From Rhodanobacteraceae bacterium (GTDB taxonomy: Bacteria > Acidobacteriota > Terriglobia > Terriglobales > Acidobacteriaceae), in the NCBI GenBank assembly GCA_025350865.1, contig JANXWZ010000072.1:1-62171 (forward strand): a stretch of 62,171 nt of DNA. The letters are read 5' to 3'. The notes beneath the pieces are model-generated. The model was given only the letters and a program-made list of their open reading frames with translations, was not told where the DNA came from and did not search any database. Positions 33,611 through 42,102 of the stretch are shown piece by piece (position 1 is the first letter of the stretch; each line of letters opens with the position of its first letter). The translations under genes were made by a program, and so were the position numbers.

Positions 33611-36094
33611 TCAATTCTTCTGCTTCATCCGAGTCTCGGTTCGAACCTTTTGCGCTCCATCCCCACTCAGGACTTCGACGCTATCATCCCCGTTCCTGAA
33701 CCGCAATGTAGCGCCAGTCACCGTCCCCTGCGCCTCATCCACCACCTTCGGTGGAACGCTCTTCGTCCCGGTCAGCACAAACGTCCGGTCGTCCGCCGTG
33801 TAAACCAGCTTGTCGCCCGACCCCTTCCGTCCCGGCTGCTCCAACTCGACGACGCCCGCAACCACCATATGATCCACCTTGCCACCCAATCCCAACTCTC
33901 CGGGTGTCCCATCTCGCGCACTCTCACCGCGCGAGGTGGGAGGTAAACTCTTCGGCACAAGATAGATCGTTGCCGTCTGCGCCCGCATCACTCCATCCTG
34001 ATCGTTCACCTGCACCGCGCCTTTGAACTCCACTTCGCGCGATGCATCGGAGTAAACCATCTCCCGGCTCAACACCCGCACCGTCCCACCGGCCCTCTTC
34101 CCTGCCGATCCAATAACCTTGTCATCCTTCGCCGTAGGCGGAGGACCTGCTTTTGCATTTTTTTCCTCCACCAGAATCGTCTTCACCGCTTGCCCGGCAC
34201 CAATGCCATGCGCCACCACCGTCTTCCTGTTGCGATCAAACTCCAGTACCGGAGCCTCCACGCTCGACCCGCCCTGCCACATCCGCACGTTACCGGACGG
34301 AGCGGCCAGAAAGTCCGTGATACCAGTATCCTTGTGCCCTAGCGCTCGCGCTGCGATCACATGGACTGGCTCACCCGTACTACCCGGTTGCAGGTAATTT
34401 ACGCGCACCGAACCCTCCGCCGTTGCATCGCCGTTAGTCCGGTTCATCTGCACTCGGTCCGCAAACAGCGCGCTGTCGGCGGTCGAGACCCTTACCTGAC
34501 CGGTCATCGTCATCCGATCCTGATCCGCCTCATACACCGCGACATCGCCCTCGGCATGTTCGACATCGGGAGCCGCACCTTTCTTGGTAGCCACGGCCTC
34601 CCGTACGATCTTCACCCCGCCCCGTTGCTCCGCCCGCAGCAGCTCAGCCTTATCCTTAGCCCCCTGCCGGAAGTCCACCTTTAACACTTCGCCTGTGCCG
34701 GTCTCCTTCCACTGCTGAACACCACCAGCCGCCTCCACCCAATTCCGTTCAACCGACGTGCGGCCACTCCCATCCACACCCGAAACCTGCGTCCTCGGCC
34801 CGCGCTCCACGAAGCGAGCTGTCAACATATCGCCCTTCACATTCGTCGTCTCCACCCCATTTGTCACCTTGCCTTTGGCGTCTTTGCGCGACGACGGATT
34901 CACGATCCTCATACGAGCCCCATCCGCCGCCGTAGCCGTCGCCCCGCGCAACACCACTGGCTGCTTACCGCCTCCTGCCAGCGCCAGCTCCACCTTGTCG
35001 CCGCTCATCGACCGCGAGCCCGCCCCGACGAGCATCGCGGCCTGCACAGCTCCGGTCATCGTCGCGTGTGTTGGCCGTCCCTGCGCGTCAAAGGCGATCC
35101 GCGCGTCATTCGCCTTGCCCGACGCCGCCTTGTTATCCACTTCATTTGCATAGCGCACCGCCCCCGCCAGGTGCGCCGCAGTCGCCTGGCCTCCAGCCCC
35201 GAACTCCGTTTCCAGCCGCTCCGCCGTAATCTTTCCCTGGCCCTCCTGCGTCAGCACTACATTGCCATTCGCATCCACGCGCTGGGGAGATCCGTCCGCC
35301 GCCATCCGCACCACCGCATGGCTCGCCGTCGCTGTCTGGCTTCCGTGGTCGGACGCCGTCACTACCCGCGCCTCGTCCAACCGAACCACGTTTCCTTCGC
35401 GCTCCATCACCGCATGTCCGGCAGTCACGGCGAGGGGACGGCCCTCCGCATCGCCTCCATACTTACCTCGGAACCCGCTCAAATGCACGTCCGACCGGAG
35501 CACCAACACGCCGGTTCCCGAATCGTAAAACGCCCCCACTGCGGTCCCCGACATCGCTCCCGAGCGAAACTCCAGAGCATGGTCGGTCGATGCCTGCTGC
35601 TCTTTCTGCTCGAAGACCAGTCCGCTGGTCTTCACATGGATCAGCCGCGAATCGTCTTCTGCCGGCCCAGCCGGATGGTTCTCGTTCGGCGGAGGAGCGA
35701 GGTCGATGTACACGTCGCCAACCGCCCGCATGATGCCGTTCTTTTGGTCGTACTCAAACTCGTTGCCGTGGATGCGATCCTGCCGGTTGCCCGTCCGTCC
35801 GTACACCACCACCCCGACATCTTTCAGCGTGAACGTCCCATCCTTATGCTGGATCTGCTTTGCCGCCCGCAGCGTAAACACGGTCCGCCCCTGCCATGTC
35901 TGCGAGTAGGTCACATGGTCCGTCTCCTGCGTAATGTTGATGCCCAGCTTCCCCGGCAAACCCGCCACAAAGCGGTTCATCCGGTAACGTGCGTAGCCGA
36001 TATACCCGCTCACCACCACCAGGACGGTCAGGCCACCCACCAACATCGCCCAGCGCAGTCGTCGAATCGAAAAGAATCGCTTACCCGCTGCCAT
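33611..36094 (-). CDS. LptC-LptA (OstA) fusion-like periplasmic LPS transport protein
   Basis: 827 aa from the ATG at 36094, overlapping the stop of the M50-CBS gene (TAATG). A membrane anchor ([25 protein letters not shown]) leads to an LptC-like domain (residues about 45-200: [70 protein letters not shown]). Repeated OstA/LptA-type blocks follow to the end ([68 protein letters not shown]). It would form the periplasmic bridge to LptD. Two dispersed repeats lie in frame near 33903 and 34120, suggesting insertion between beta strands. An upstream in-frame extension is not coding. Confidence 0.85.
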   Translation of the reverse strand: MAAGKRFFSIRRLRWAMLVGGLTVLVVVSGYIGYARYRMNRFVAGLPGKLGINITQETDHVTYSQTWQGRTVFTLRAAKQIQHKDGTFTLKDVGVVVYGRTGNRQDRIHGNEFEYDQKNGIMRAVGDVYIDLAPPPNENHPAGPAEDDSRLIHVKTSGLVFEQKEQQASTDHALEFRSGAMSGTAVGAFYDSGTGVLVLRSDVHLSGFRGKYGGDAEGRPLAVTAGHAVMEREGNVVRLDEARVVTASDHGSQTATASHAVVRMAADGSPQRVDANGNVVLTQEGQGKITAERLETEFGAGGQATAAHLAGAVRYANEVDNKAASGKANDARIAFDAQGRPTHATMTGAVQAAMLVGAGSRSMSGDKVELALAGGGKQPVVLRGATATAADGARMRIVNPSSRKDAKGKVTNGVETTNVKGDMLTARFVERGPRTQVSGVDGSGRTSVERNWVEAAGGVQQWKETGTGEVLKVDFRQGAKDKAELLRAEQRGGVKIVREAVATKKGAAPDVEHAEGDVAVYEADQDRMTMTGQVRVSTADSALFADRVQMNRTNGDATAEGSVRVNYLQPGSTGEPVHVIAARALGHKDTGITDFLAAPSGNVRMWQGGSSVEAPVLEFDRNRKTVVAHGIGAGQAVKTILVEEKNAKAGPPPTAKDDKVIGSAGKRAGGTVRVLSREMVYSDASREVEFKGAVQVNDQDGVMRAQTATIYLVPKSLPPTSRGESARDGTPGELGLGGKVDHMVVAGVVELEQPGRKGSGDKLVYTADDRTFVLTGTKSVPPKVVDEAQGTVTGATLRFRNGDDSVEVLSGDGAQKVRTETRMKQKN
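33903..33940. repeat. CCCATCTCG hairpin repeat inside the LptC/LptA gene
   Basis: GGGTGTCCCATCTCGCGC with GCGCGAGGTGGG (stem 33908-33919 with 33929-33940). Same family as 37275-37309 and 46672-46710, but here within coding sequence, where it encodes [14 protein letters not shown]. Confidence 0.65.
34120..34168. repeat. TCATCCTTCGC...GGAGGACCTGC repeat inside the LptC/LptA gene
   Basis: TGTCATCCTTCGCCGTAGGC then GGAGGACCTGCTTTTGCATT and a T-run. The copy at 58012-58052 shares most bases. In this gene it encodes [16 protein letters not shown]. Confidence 0.65.
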
Positions 36095-37245
36095 TAGTCG
36101 GTCTCGTCTCCAGCGCCACGTCGTTCGCTTCCCCGAACCTTCCGCGTCAGCAGACCCATCGAGCGCTGCAGATTCTGCGGCGTAATAATCCCCACAATCC
36201 GCTCGCCATCCAGCACCGGCACCAGCTGCGACGACGCCCCCGCCACATTCGTCACCTTGTTCAGCGTCTGCATCAGCGAGTCGCCCGGAGCCGCCACCTG
36301 GAACGCCCGCGTCATAATGCCCTGCACATAGCCATTCCCGGTAGACTCCAGCGCCTCCAGAATGTTTTGCCGGGCCACCGCCCCCACCATGTTTCCCCCG
36401 CGAACCACCGGAAACACATCCTGCAACGTGTGCCGCGCCTGCTCCATCGCATCTTCCAGCGTCGCCGAGGCCGACAGGATGGAATACTCCGTCAGCATCA
36501 CATCCGACACCTTCACCACATCCGCATCCGGCTGTAGCAAAAGCCCCTGCCGCTCGATCTGCGCGCCCAGCAGGATCGCGATGCCACCCATAATCAACCA
36601 GAAATTGGCAGTCAAAATGCCAACCACGATCAGCCCGCACGCGATCACTGGCCCAACGCGCGTAAAGGTGCGCAGCCCACCCAGGGAGCTCGCCTGCCCA
36701 CCCGGTGCCCGCACAATCTCGCCGCGCACGACGCGTGCTGCATCGAGCGGCCACGCCGGCAGCAGATTCACCGCAGCCAGCAGCAGGTTCACCCAGACCA
36801 TCGTCCGCAGCAGATGCTCCGGCGTCACCCAATACTTTTCCACAAGGTTCACCTGCGGAGCCACGGTAAGGATGATCCCCGCCACCGTCGCCCCAAACAG
36901 CAGACTGGTCAGCGGCCCGGTCAGCGCCATTGCCTTCTGCACTTTGGGCTCACCTGCCCGCGCCAGCGCCTCCGGCGAACCGTACACCTGGATGCCGCCC
37001 GTAGGCAGCAGCAGCACACTCTTGACCTCAATCCCGAACCACCCCGCCGCCATCCCGCGCGCGGTCTCGCGCACCGCCAGCGCCATCAACAGCAGGAACC
37101 ACAGCACCACCCCGCGCAACATCGGGCGATCCAGATACGACGCCCAAGTCATCGATCCGATCAGCAGAAAAAGAAAGAACGAGTGCAGCCGTACTTCCAC
37201 ACCGAAGATCTTGCCCAGCGAAAACGACCACCCAACCATATCCAT
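36094..37245 (-). CDS. M50-like membrane protein with two CBS domains and a lost zinc motif
   Basis: About 383 aa from the ATG at 37245 (a GTG at 37263 is also possible). Residues 1-210 are a site-2 protease fold: FGVEVRLHSFFLFLLIGSMTW, GWFGIEVKSVLLLPTGGIQVYG, ALTGPLTSLLFGATV and NLLPAWPLDAARVVRG. Where HExxH is expected the sequence reads LAVRETARGM, each zinc His being an Arg codon (CGC), and DGGR has become DAAR. Two CBS domains follow (VSDVMLTEYSILSASATLEDAM, VQGIMTRAFQVAAPGDSLMQTL). The protein is therefore probably a non-catalytic sensor. It overlaps the LptC/LptA fusion, so the two are co-translated. Confidence 0.85.
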   Translation of the reverse strand: MDMVGWSFSLGKIFGVEVRLHSFFLFLLIGSMTWASYLDRPMLRGVVLWFLLLMALAVRETARGMAAGWFGIEVKSVLLLPTGGIQVYGSPEALARAGEPKVQKAMALTGPLTSLLFGATVAGIILTVAPQVNLVEKYWVTPEHLLRTMVWVNLLLAAVNLLPAWPLDAARVVRGEIVRAPGGQASSLGGLRTFTRVGPVIACGLIVVGILTANFWLIMGGIAILLGAQIERQGLLLQPDADVVKVSDVMLTEYSILSASATLEDAMEQARHTLQDVFPVVRGGNMVGAVARQNILEALESTGNGYVQGIMTRAFQVAAPGDSLMQTLNKVTNVAGASSQLVPVLDGERIVGIITPQNLQRSMGLLTRKVRGSERRGAGDETD

Positions 37246-37274
37246 TGATTGTATGCGCCACACCCCACCGGGTG

Positions 37275-37309
37275 CCCCATCTCGTTTAGCCTCGTCGAAC
37301 GAGGTGGGG
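37275..37309. repeat. CCCCATCTCG hairpin repeat
   Basis: CCCCATCTCGTT (37275-37286) pairs with AACGAGGTGGGG (37298-37309) except for one T-G pair. It is preceded by CACCCCACCGGGTG. Situated between the divergent M50-CBS and rsmD genes. Confidence 0.75.
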
Positions 37310-37338
37310 TCTCAACCCTCTCCAGCTACCATAAGACG

Positions 37339-37923
37339 ATGCGCATCATCGCTGGCCAATATCGTTCCCGCCTCCTCGTCTCGCCCCCCGGCACCACCAC
37401 CCGTCCCACCAGCGACCGCCTCCGCGAGACGATGTTCAACATCCTCGGCCCCCGCATCCTCGACTGCCGTTTCGTCGACCTATATGCCGGCACCGGAGCC
37501 GTCGGCCTGGAAGCAATCAGCCGCGGCGCAGGCCACGTCTACTTCGCCGAAAACGCCGCACCCGCGCTCAAATCGCTGCGCACAAACCTCACCAACCTCA
37601 AAATCGGCGGAGGCTACGCGCTCGAGGACCGCGGTGTGATGCCGCTGCTCCAGCGTCTGGCAAAAGCCTCGACTGCCATGGACATCGTCTTCCTCGATCC
37701 GCCCTACGACGAGGAAGAAGCCTACACCCAGACCCTCGGCTTCCTCGGCAGCAACGGCAACCGCGCTCTGCTGGCCACCAACGCGGTCGTCATCGCCGAG
37801 CACGCCACCAAATCCAAATTCCAGCCCGCCGACCGTTACGGCACCCTAACCCGTACCCGCGTCTATAAACAAGGCGACACCAGCCTGTCTTTCTACTCGC
37901 CGGCCGCGGACAAAGATGCGTGA
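37339..37923 (+). CDS. rsmD: 16S rRNA (guanine966-N2)-methyltransferase
   Basis: 194 aa from the ATG at 37339. MRIIAGQYRSRLLVSPPGTTTRPTSDRLRETMFNIL is the RsmD opening; VDLYAGTGAVGLEAISRGAGHVYFAE is the SAM-binding loop and DIVFLDPPYDEE the DPPY catalytic motif. It methylates G966 in the small-subunit rRNA. The TGA stop forms part of a promoter for the next cluster. Confidence 0.93.
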   Translation: MRIIAGQYRSRLLVSPPGTTTRPTSDRLRETMFNILGPRILDCRFVDLYAGTGAVGLEAISRGAGHVYFAENAAPALKSLRTNLTNLKIGGGYALEDRGVMPLLQRLAKASTAMDIVFLDPPYDEEEAYTQTLGFLGSNGNRALLATNAVVIAEHATKSKFQPADRYGTLTRTRVYKQGDTSLSFYSPAADKDA

Positions 37924-37949
37924 CAATCCGCGGCAAGTCTGTCTATAAT
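37920..37949 (+). promoter_or_regulatory. Sigma-70 promoter of the 38.1-40.3 kb cluster
   Basis: GTGACA (37920-37925), an 18-base spacer and a perfect TATAAT (37944-37949). It overlaps the rsmD stop. The leader to the first ATG is about 135 bases and shows no convincing structure. Confidence 0.7.
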
Positions 37950-38091
37950 CTGCCATCGATCGAATGACAGAAAATCAAGCTTGAATCAAGTAATTGGAAT
38001 ACCCGATTTACCAGGCGAAGAAACCTGCACCATTTGACAGGAAGTCCCTCGACGCAAGTGGTCTCCAATCCCTGCTCTCTACGGAGTGTGT

Positions 38092-38238
38092 ATGGATTTC
38101 ATCGAACGGCTGCTCGGCATTTCGCCTGATGGAGGAAACGGATCTTTGGAGCTTGCCTTCTGGCTCATCCCGTTCCTGCTACTCGCCTTCACAACATGGT
38201 GGAAAATGACTGCGAAAAATAAACGATCAGACAAGTAA
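38092..38238 (+). CDS. 48-aa single-pass membrane protein
   Basis: MDFIERLLGISPDGGNGSLE followed by LAFWLIPFLLLAFTTWWKMT and AKNKRSDK. GGAG lies five bases before the ATG. One membrane helix (about residues 20-37) and a basic tail, suggesting the C-terminus is cytosolic. I do not recognise the family. It is the first gene after the promoter at 37920 and 57 bases before the next gene. Confidence 0.65.
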   Translation: MDFIERLLGISPDGGNGSLELAFWLIPFLLLAFTTWWKMTAKNKRSDK

Positions 38239-38295
38239 TCTGCCCGATCGCTTTATATCCATCGCACGCCTGGGCCCGGAATTCGGAGGTCAATC

Positions 38296-39246
38296 GTGAA
38301 GGCATTCACTTACATACTAAAAACTATTCTTTACGGTTGGTTCGGAGCAGCAAAACAGCTCTGGGCCATTATTTGCAAGCTCTACCGGCGCTGGAAAAGC
38401 CATAAGGGCAAGGGCCGTGTCGTATCGACAAGCAATTGCGCGCCGATTTCCGACCCAGCTTTCGTCAAGCCCGACCCGCTGATCTATGACCAGTACTACC
38501 TTTCCAGTCTCGGTCTCGCCGTTACCTGGGACAATCCCGACATTCAGCTCTATCTCAATGGAGCTCCGGTGTCGTCGTCTCTACTAGCTCCCGGAACTAC
38601 TTACGACATCGTCGCTCGAATATGGAACAACTCAACCATGGCACCGGCCGTCGCCATGCCGGTCAACTTCTCTTACCTGGAGTTCGGTATAGCGACAGTT
38701 AGCATCCCGATTGGTCCCACGCAGGTAAATCTGGGGGTCAAAGGCGGTATCGGTTGTCCCGCATACGCAACCATGCCGTGGACTACGCCGACGACTCCCG
38801 GACACTACTGCATTCAGGTGCAGCTCGATCCATATACGGACGCTAACTTTCAGAACAATCTCGGCCAGGAAAACACTAACGTCGGCACCGCTCATTCGCC
38901 GGCCCTCTTTACCTTTCCCCTCCGCAATGAAACCGCTCGCGCCCAGACCTACAACCTTGAGGCCGACTCCTACGTTCCGCCTGCGCTCGCGCCCTGCGAC
39001 ACGAACAACCAGAAATCAAGAGAAGTGCGCCTCGCCCAGAACCGCCGCGGCTTGTTTCCTGTACCTCCGGGCTGGCAGGTTGTGATCACGCCACCCGGCG
39101 CAACACTCCTCCCTAACCAATCGGTTCCGATCACCGTGTCTGCGACTCCCCCGCCCGGCTCTACTGGAAATCAGGTCATCAACGTCCACGCCTTCCATGC
39201 TGGCGGAATTGCCGGCGGAGTCACCCTCACCGTAAACGTGCCCTAG
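38296..39246 (+). CDS. Hypothetical protein with immunoglobulin-like domains
   Basis: 316 aa, GTG start with GGAGG seven bases upstream. The first 35 residues are amphipathic, with aromatic and basic residues (KAFTYILKTILYGWFGAAKQLWAIICKLYRRWK), perhaps a membrane-associated helix. Then a beta-rich part (residues about 75-185) with the CARDB-like signature TTYDIVARIWNNSTMAPAVAMPVNFSYL and GHYCIQVQLDPYTDANFQNNLGQENTNV. A second Ig-like segment (residues about 195-315) includes VVITPPGATLLPNQSVPITVSATPPP. There is no classical signal peptide. Function unknown; beta-sandwiches of this kind usually bind partners. Followed by the next gene after 12 bases. Confidence 0.7.
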   Translation: MKAFTYILKTILYGWFGAAKQLWAIICKLYRRWKSHKGKGRVVSTSNCAPISDPAFVKPDPLIYDQYYLSSLGLAVTWDNPDIQLYLNGAPVSSSLLAPGTTYDIVARIWNNSTMAPAVAMPVNFSYLEFGIATVSIPIGPTQVNLGVKGGIGCPAYATMPWTTPTTPGHYCIQVQLDPYTDANFQNNLGQENTNVGTAHSPALFTFPLRNETARAQTYNLEADSYVPPALAPCDTNNQKSREVRLAQNRRGLFPVPPGWQVVITPPGATLLPNQSVPITVSATPPPGSTGNQVINVHAFHAGGIAGGVTLTVNVP

Positions 39247-39258
39247 CGGAGAACGACC

Positions 39259-40290
39259 ATGGCCTTCCCGCCCTTTAAGCAGTACACCACTTGCATCGAC
39301 GCCGTTTACTTCAACAAGGCCAGTGTCTACGCCCAGGCGACCATCACCGCGGTTGGAGTAACTGCTCCGCTCGCCGCCTTTGCGATCCTTCCCGCTCCGT
39401 GGTGCTTGCTAGCCTTGATTCCCGTCTTCACCGCAGCATGGATTGTTGGCTACTGCTACTGGTTCCTCCATCAACGCCTCATCTGCCTTCCTTCGCCTCC
39501 AAATTCGACCGTCCCCGGCGGCAGTGACCAGCTTGTCATCGGGATGGTGATTGACACTCTCCCGCCCTACAACAACACCTTCCCGGACAGTCTCGATACT
39601 GACTACAGCTTCGGTCTCCTCGTCGCGCCGAATAATCCCGGCGACCCGCAGGCGACCGTCGCTGCCAGCACTCCCTACGGATTTCTCGTCTCCGAACAGC
39701 CCGCCACGCACAATATTGGAATGCCGTACACCGGTCATCCCGGAACATACCTGCCGACAGGGCAAACGGCGGAGACACTCCACTGCGAGTTCGAGGGCGC
39801 TGGTGTCTACGATTTCCTGCTCGCCGCTTCCATCTCCCTTGCAGTCGCGATCGCAGCATTTATGGTCTGCATGCTCGTCCCGGCTCCTCTCGGCCCGATC
39901 CTCGCCGCCATCCTAGCCATCCTGAGCCTGATTGGCCTGGGCATCGGAGCCGCCGTTGGCAGCAGCGACAACGCTAGCCCATCCGACGAAAACCCGGCGC
40001 TTGGAGGCGATCTCCACGCCGGCGACATCCTCGTCGTTGCTGGCTCGTGGGTCTACGACGCAGGGCATCAGCCCAGCGGCTGGAACGAGATCCACCCGAT
40101 CAAATTCGCAACCTGCATCGGCCACTACGACGGCCAGTGGCCGGCCAATTTGGGTGATCTGGAAATTTTCTGGGCGACCGCACTTGGTGACGCAACATCT
40201 CCCATCACCATCGAACTCCAGAAGCAGCCCCAAAACCAGTGGCAGGTCCACCCAATTCTCGACGGATGTGAACCTGTCGTCATCGTGTAG
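39259..40290 (+). CDS. Unknown membrane protein with a GWNEIHPIK motif
   Basis: 343 aa. Two membrane helices near the start (VYAQATITAVGVTAPLAAFAILPAPWCLLALIPVFTAAWIVGYCYW), a soluble middle, two or three more helices (AASISLAVAIAAFMVCMLVPAPLGPILAAILAILSLIGLGIGAAVG), and a soluble C-terminus with HAGDILVVAGSWVYDAGHQPSGWNEIHPIKFATCIGHYDGQWP. The cluster of His, Asp, Trp and Glu there looks like a possible active or metal site, but I cannot name a family. GGAG lies before the ATG. Part of one unit with the two preceding genes. Its stop converges with the gene at 40302. Confidence 0.65.
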   Translation: MAFPPFKQYTTCIDAVYFNKASVYAQATITAVGVTAPLAAFAILPAPWCLLALIPVFTAAWIVGYCYWFLHQRLICLPSPPNSTVPGGSDQLVIGMVIDTLPPYNNTFPDSLDTDYSFGLLVAPNNPGDPQATVAASTPYGFLVSEQPATHNIGMPYTGHPGTYLPTGQTAETLHCEFEGAGVYDFLLAASISLAVAIAAFMVCMLVPAPLGPILAAILAILSLIGLGIGAAVGSSDNASPSDENPALGGDLHAGDILVVAGSWVYDAGHQPSGWNEIHPIKFATCIGHYDGQWPANLGDLEIFWATALGDATSPITIELQKQPQNQWQVHPILDGCEPVVIV

Positions 40291-40301
40291 CTGTAGTGCC
40301 G

Positions 40302-40880
40302 TCAGACCCGAAAGCCACCGCCCACAAAGTCACCCGTCCGCAAATCGACCCGAAACTCCACCTCCACATCCCCCCGCAGATCCCACCCCATTCCAACCGC
40401 CTCATCGTCCGTCACCGAGGTCACCCGAACCCCCTCCCACGACAGCCGTCCCGTCTCCCAGACCACTCCGTCCCGTCCCCACGCCTGGATGGTATGGAAC
40501 CCGATAAATAGCAGCAGCCCGGTCGCGACCGCCGGATGCACCTCCACCACCGGCTTCATCTCCACCTGTACGCACCTTTCGGGTTCGTTAGCCGAAGCCA
40601 TATACGCGTAGCCACCCGCCACCGCGCAAATCTGGTCCGCGTCCGGACACCCGAACACGCCGGTCGGCATCGTCGGATCGCGAAACCCCAGCGCGCAGGT
40701 CACCATGTATCGCCCGCCACCCGCTGGCCGCACCATCAGCAGAAGAGCCCCCCGTGCCAGCGCATCCTCCTCTCCCGCAATCCGCATCGGCCAGACGTAT
40801 TGCCGTGCCGGCGCAATCAGCGGTGCCGTCGTCAAAATCTCCGCCGTCCACGTTCTGGGAAAGCCTGCCGTGTTATTCAT
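40302..40880 (-). CDS. Hypothetical protein coupled to thiL
   Basis: 192 aa from the ATG at 40880, overlapping the thiL stop by eight bases. Starts MNNTAGFPRTWTAEILTTAP, followed by APARQYVWPMRIAGEEDALARGALLLMVRPAGGGRYMVTCALGFRDPTMPTGVFGCPDADQICAVAGGYAYM and a C-terminal part with TIQAWGRDGVVWETGRLSWEGVRV. No signal peptide or membrane helix. I do not recognise a domain. The overlap suggests co-translation with thiL. Confidence 0.7.
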   Translation of the reverse strand: MNNTAGFPRTWTAEILTTAPLIAPARQYVWPMRIAGEEDALARGALLLMVRPAGGGRYMVTCALGFRDPTMPTGVFGCPDADQICAVAGGYAYMASANEPERCVQVEMKPVVEVHPAVATGLLLFIGFHTIQAWGRDGVVWETGRLSWEGVRVTSVTDDEAVGMGWDLRGDVEVEFRVDLRTGDFVGGGFRV

Positions 40881-41805
40881 GGTTGAAATGCTCCCACCCG
40901 CCAGCCTGCAACTCGTGTCCATCCAACCGGACGCCGTTCCCCACCACAATGGTTCCTATCTTCGTGACCGCCACCCCCCCGATCCTCGTCGGCACCTTCG
41001 CCCCAGCCGTAAATAGAAGCTCGTAGTCCTCACCGCCATGCAGCCCCTGCTCGATTTTCGCCCCCAGCCCCAACGGAATTCGACCAGCGTCAATGTCCGC
41101 CCCAACCCCCGAAGCCTCGCAAATCCGTCGCAGATCGCTCGACAAGCCATCACTTAAATCCATGCAGCTCGAAGCAATACCGCGCAGCACCAACTCGATT
41201 CCCACACCAACCCGAGGCTCCGGAAAACTTTGCGGCCCCCGCTCCCGCTGAAGTCCGCCGGTCCGCATCTCCTCCAACTCCACCACCGACCCGCCCAGCG
41301 TCCCCGTGACATAAATCGCATCCCCAGCCCGCGCGCCGCTGCGCAGCAAGGCCTTGCCTCGCTTCACCGCGCCGACCACCATAACATCCGCAAGAATCTG
41401 TTCCCCCGGTGCCTGCCCGGTGTCTCCGCCTGCCAACTCCACCCCGAAACGCTCAGCCAGCGCCCCAAAGCCTTCCACAAACCCGTCCAGCCAGCCGAGA
41501 TCGAATCCTTTCGGCATAGCGATCGATAAAAACGCCGCCAGCGGCTTGCCCCCCATTGCCGCCACGTCCGCCAACCCCCGCGCCAGGCATCGGTGTCCGG
41601 CCGACTGCGGCGAATGCCAGTCCCGCCTAAAGTGCCGACCCTCCAGGCTAAAGTCTGTTGTAACAACCATTTCGCAGCCATCGGGAACCCGCAAAACGGC
41701 GCAATCGTCGCCGATCCCGATTCGGACAGCCGAATTTCGGCTTTTGCGCCCCGCTCGAATCCGTTCAATCAGTTGCAACTCCGTCAACTTGTTCCCGTCT
41801 ATCAT
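40873..41805 (-). CDS. thiL: Thiamine-monophosphate kinase
   Basis: 310 aa. RIGIGDDCAVLRVP, the metal-binding region VTTDFSLEGRHFRRDW, ARGLADVAAMGGKPLAAFLSIAMP, LAGGDTGQA, DAIYVTGTLGGS, SCMDLSDGLSSDLRRICEASGVGADID and GGEDYELLFTAG cover the ThiL motifs of the PurM-like ATPase fold. It phosphorylates thiamine monophosphate to the diphosphate cofactor. A HRRDW-type His block is in the usual place. Co-translated with the gene at 40302. Confidence 0.94.
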   Translation of the reverse strand: MIDGNKLTELQLIERIRAGRKSRNSAVRIGIGDDCAVLRVPDGCEMVVTTDFSLEGRHFRRDWHSPQSAGHRCLARGLADVAAMGGKPLAAFLSIAMPKGFDLGWLDGFVEGFGALAERFGVELAGGDTGQAPGEQILADVMVVGAVKRGKALLRSGARAGDAIYVTGTLGGSVVELEEMRTGGLQRERGPQSFPEPRVGVGIELVLRGIASSCMDLSDGLSSDLRRICEASGVGADIDAGRIPLGLGAKIEQGLHGGEDYELLFTAGAKVPTRIGGVAVTKIGTIVVGNGVRLDGHELQAGGWEHFNHE

Positions 41806-42102
41806 CCCAAGAAGTATAAGCAGCCGCGCGGGAACGCCCGCGCAATCCCCTCAAACGCACTTCCGTAGTAGCGTTCGACCCTCGCTTTCGCACCCCGCAA
41901 CCTTGCCCCATCCGAACATTGTTGGTAACCTTGGGTAACACCAATCATCGGGCCACGGGATTCGCGAATTTCGAATGGCATTCAGCAAATCGCATTTGGA
42001 GCCACGTTTGAAATCGCAAAACCACCTAAAAGCCGAACGCCCCTCTCCCCCCGCGTTCAGCCACTACCACCACGAGATTCGCCTGACACAGGTTCCCGCT
42101 TG
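41806..42102. other. 297-base intergenic region between divergent thiL and the M23 peptidase
   Basis: No gene. Notable are a GC-rich hairpin (GCGCGGGAACGCCCGCGC, about 41824-41843), two GGTAAC direct repeats exactly ten bases apart (41924-41929 and 41934-41939), and a ten-base palindrome ATTCGCGAAT (41960-41969). The repeats could be an operator for either gene. Promoter boxes are not clear. Confidence 0.4.

Noticed and set aside
36095..36832. N-terminal extension of the LptC/LptA frame over the M50-CBS gene
   Set aside because: The extension is Gly/Ala/Cys-rich antisense-like sequence in another frame of the M50-CBS gene; the ATG at 36094 opens the membrane anchor and overlaps the upstream stop.
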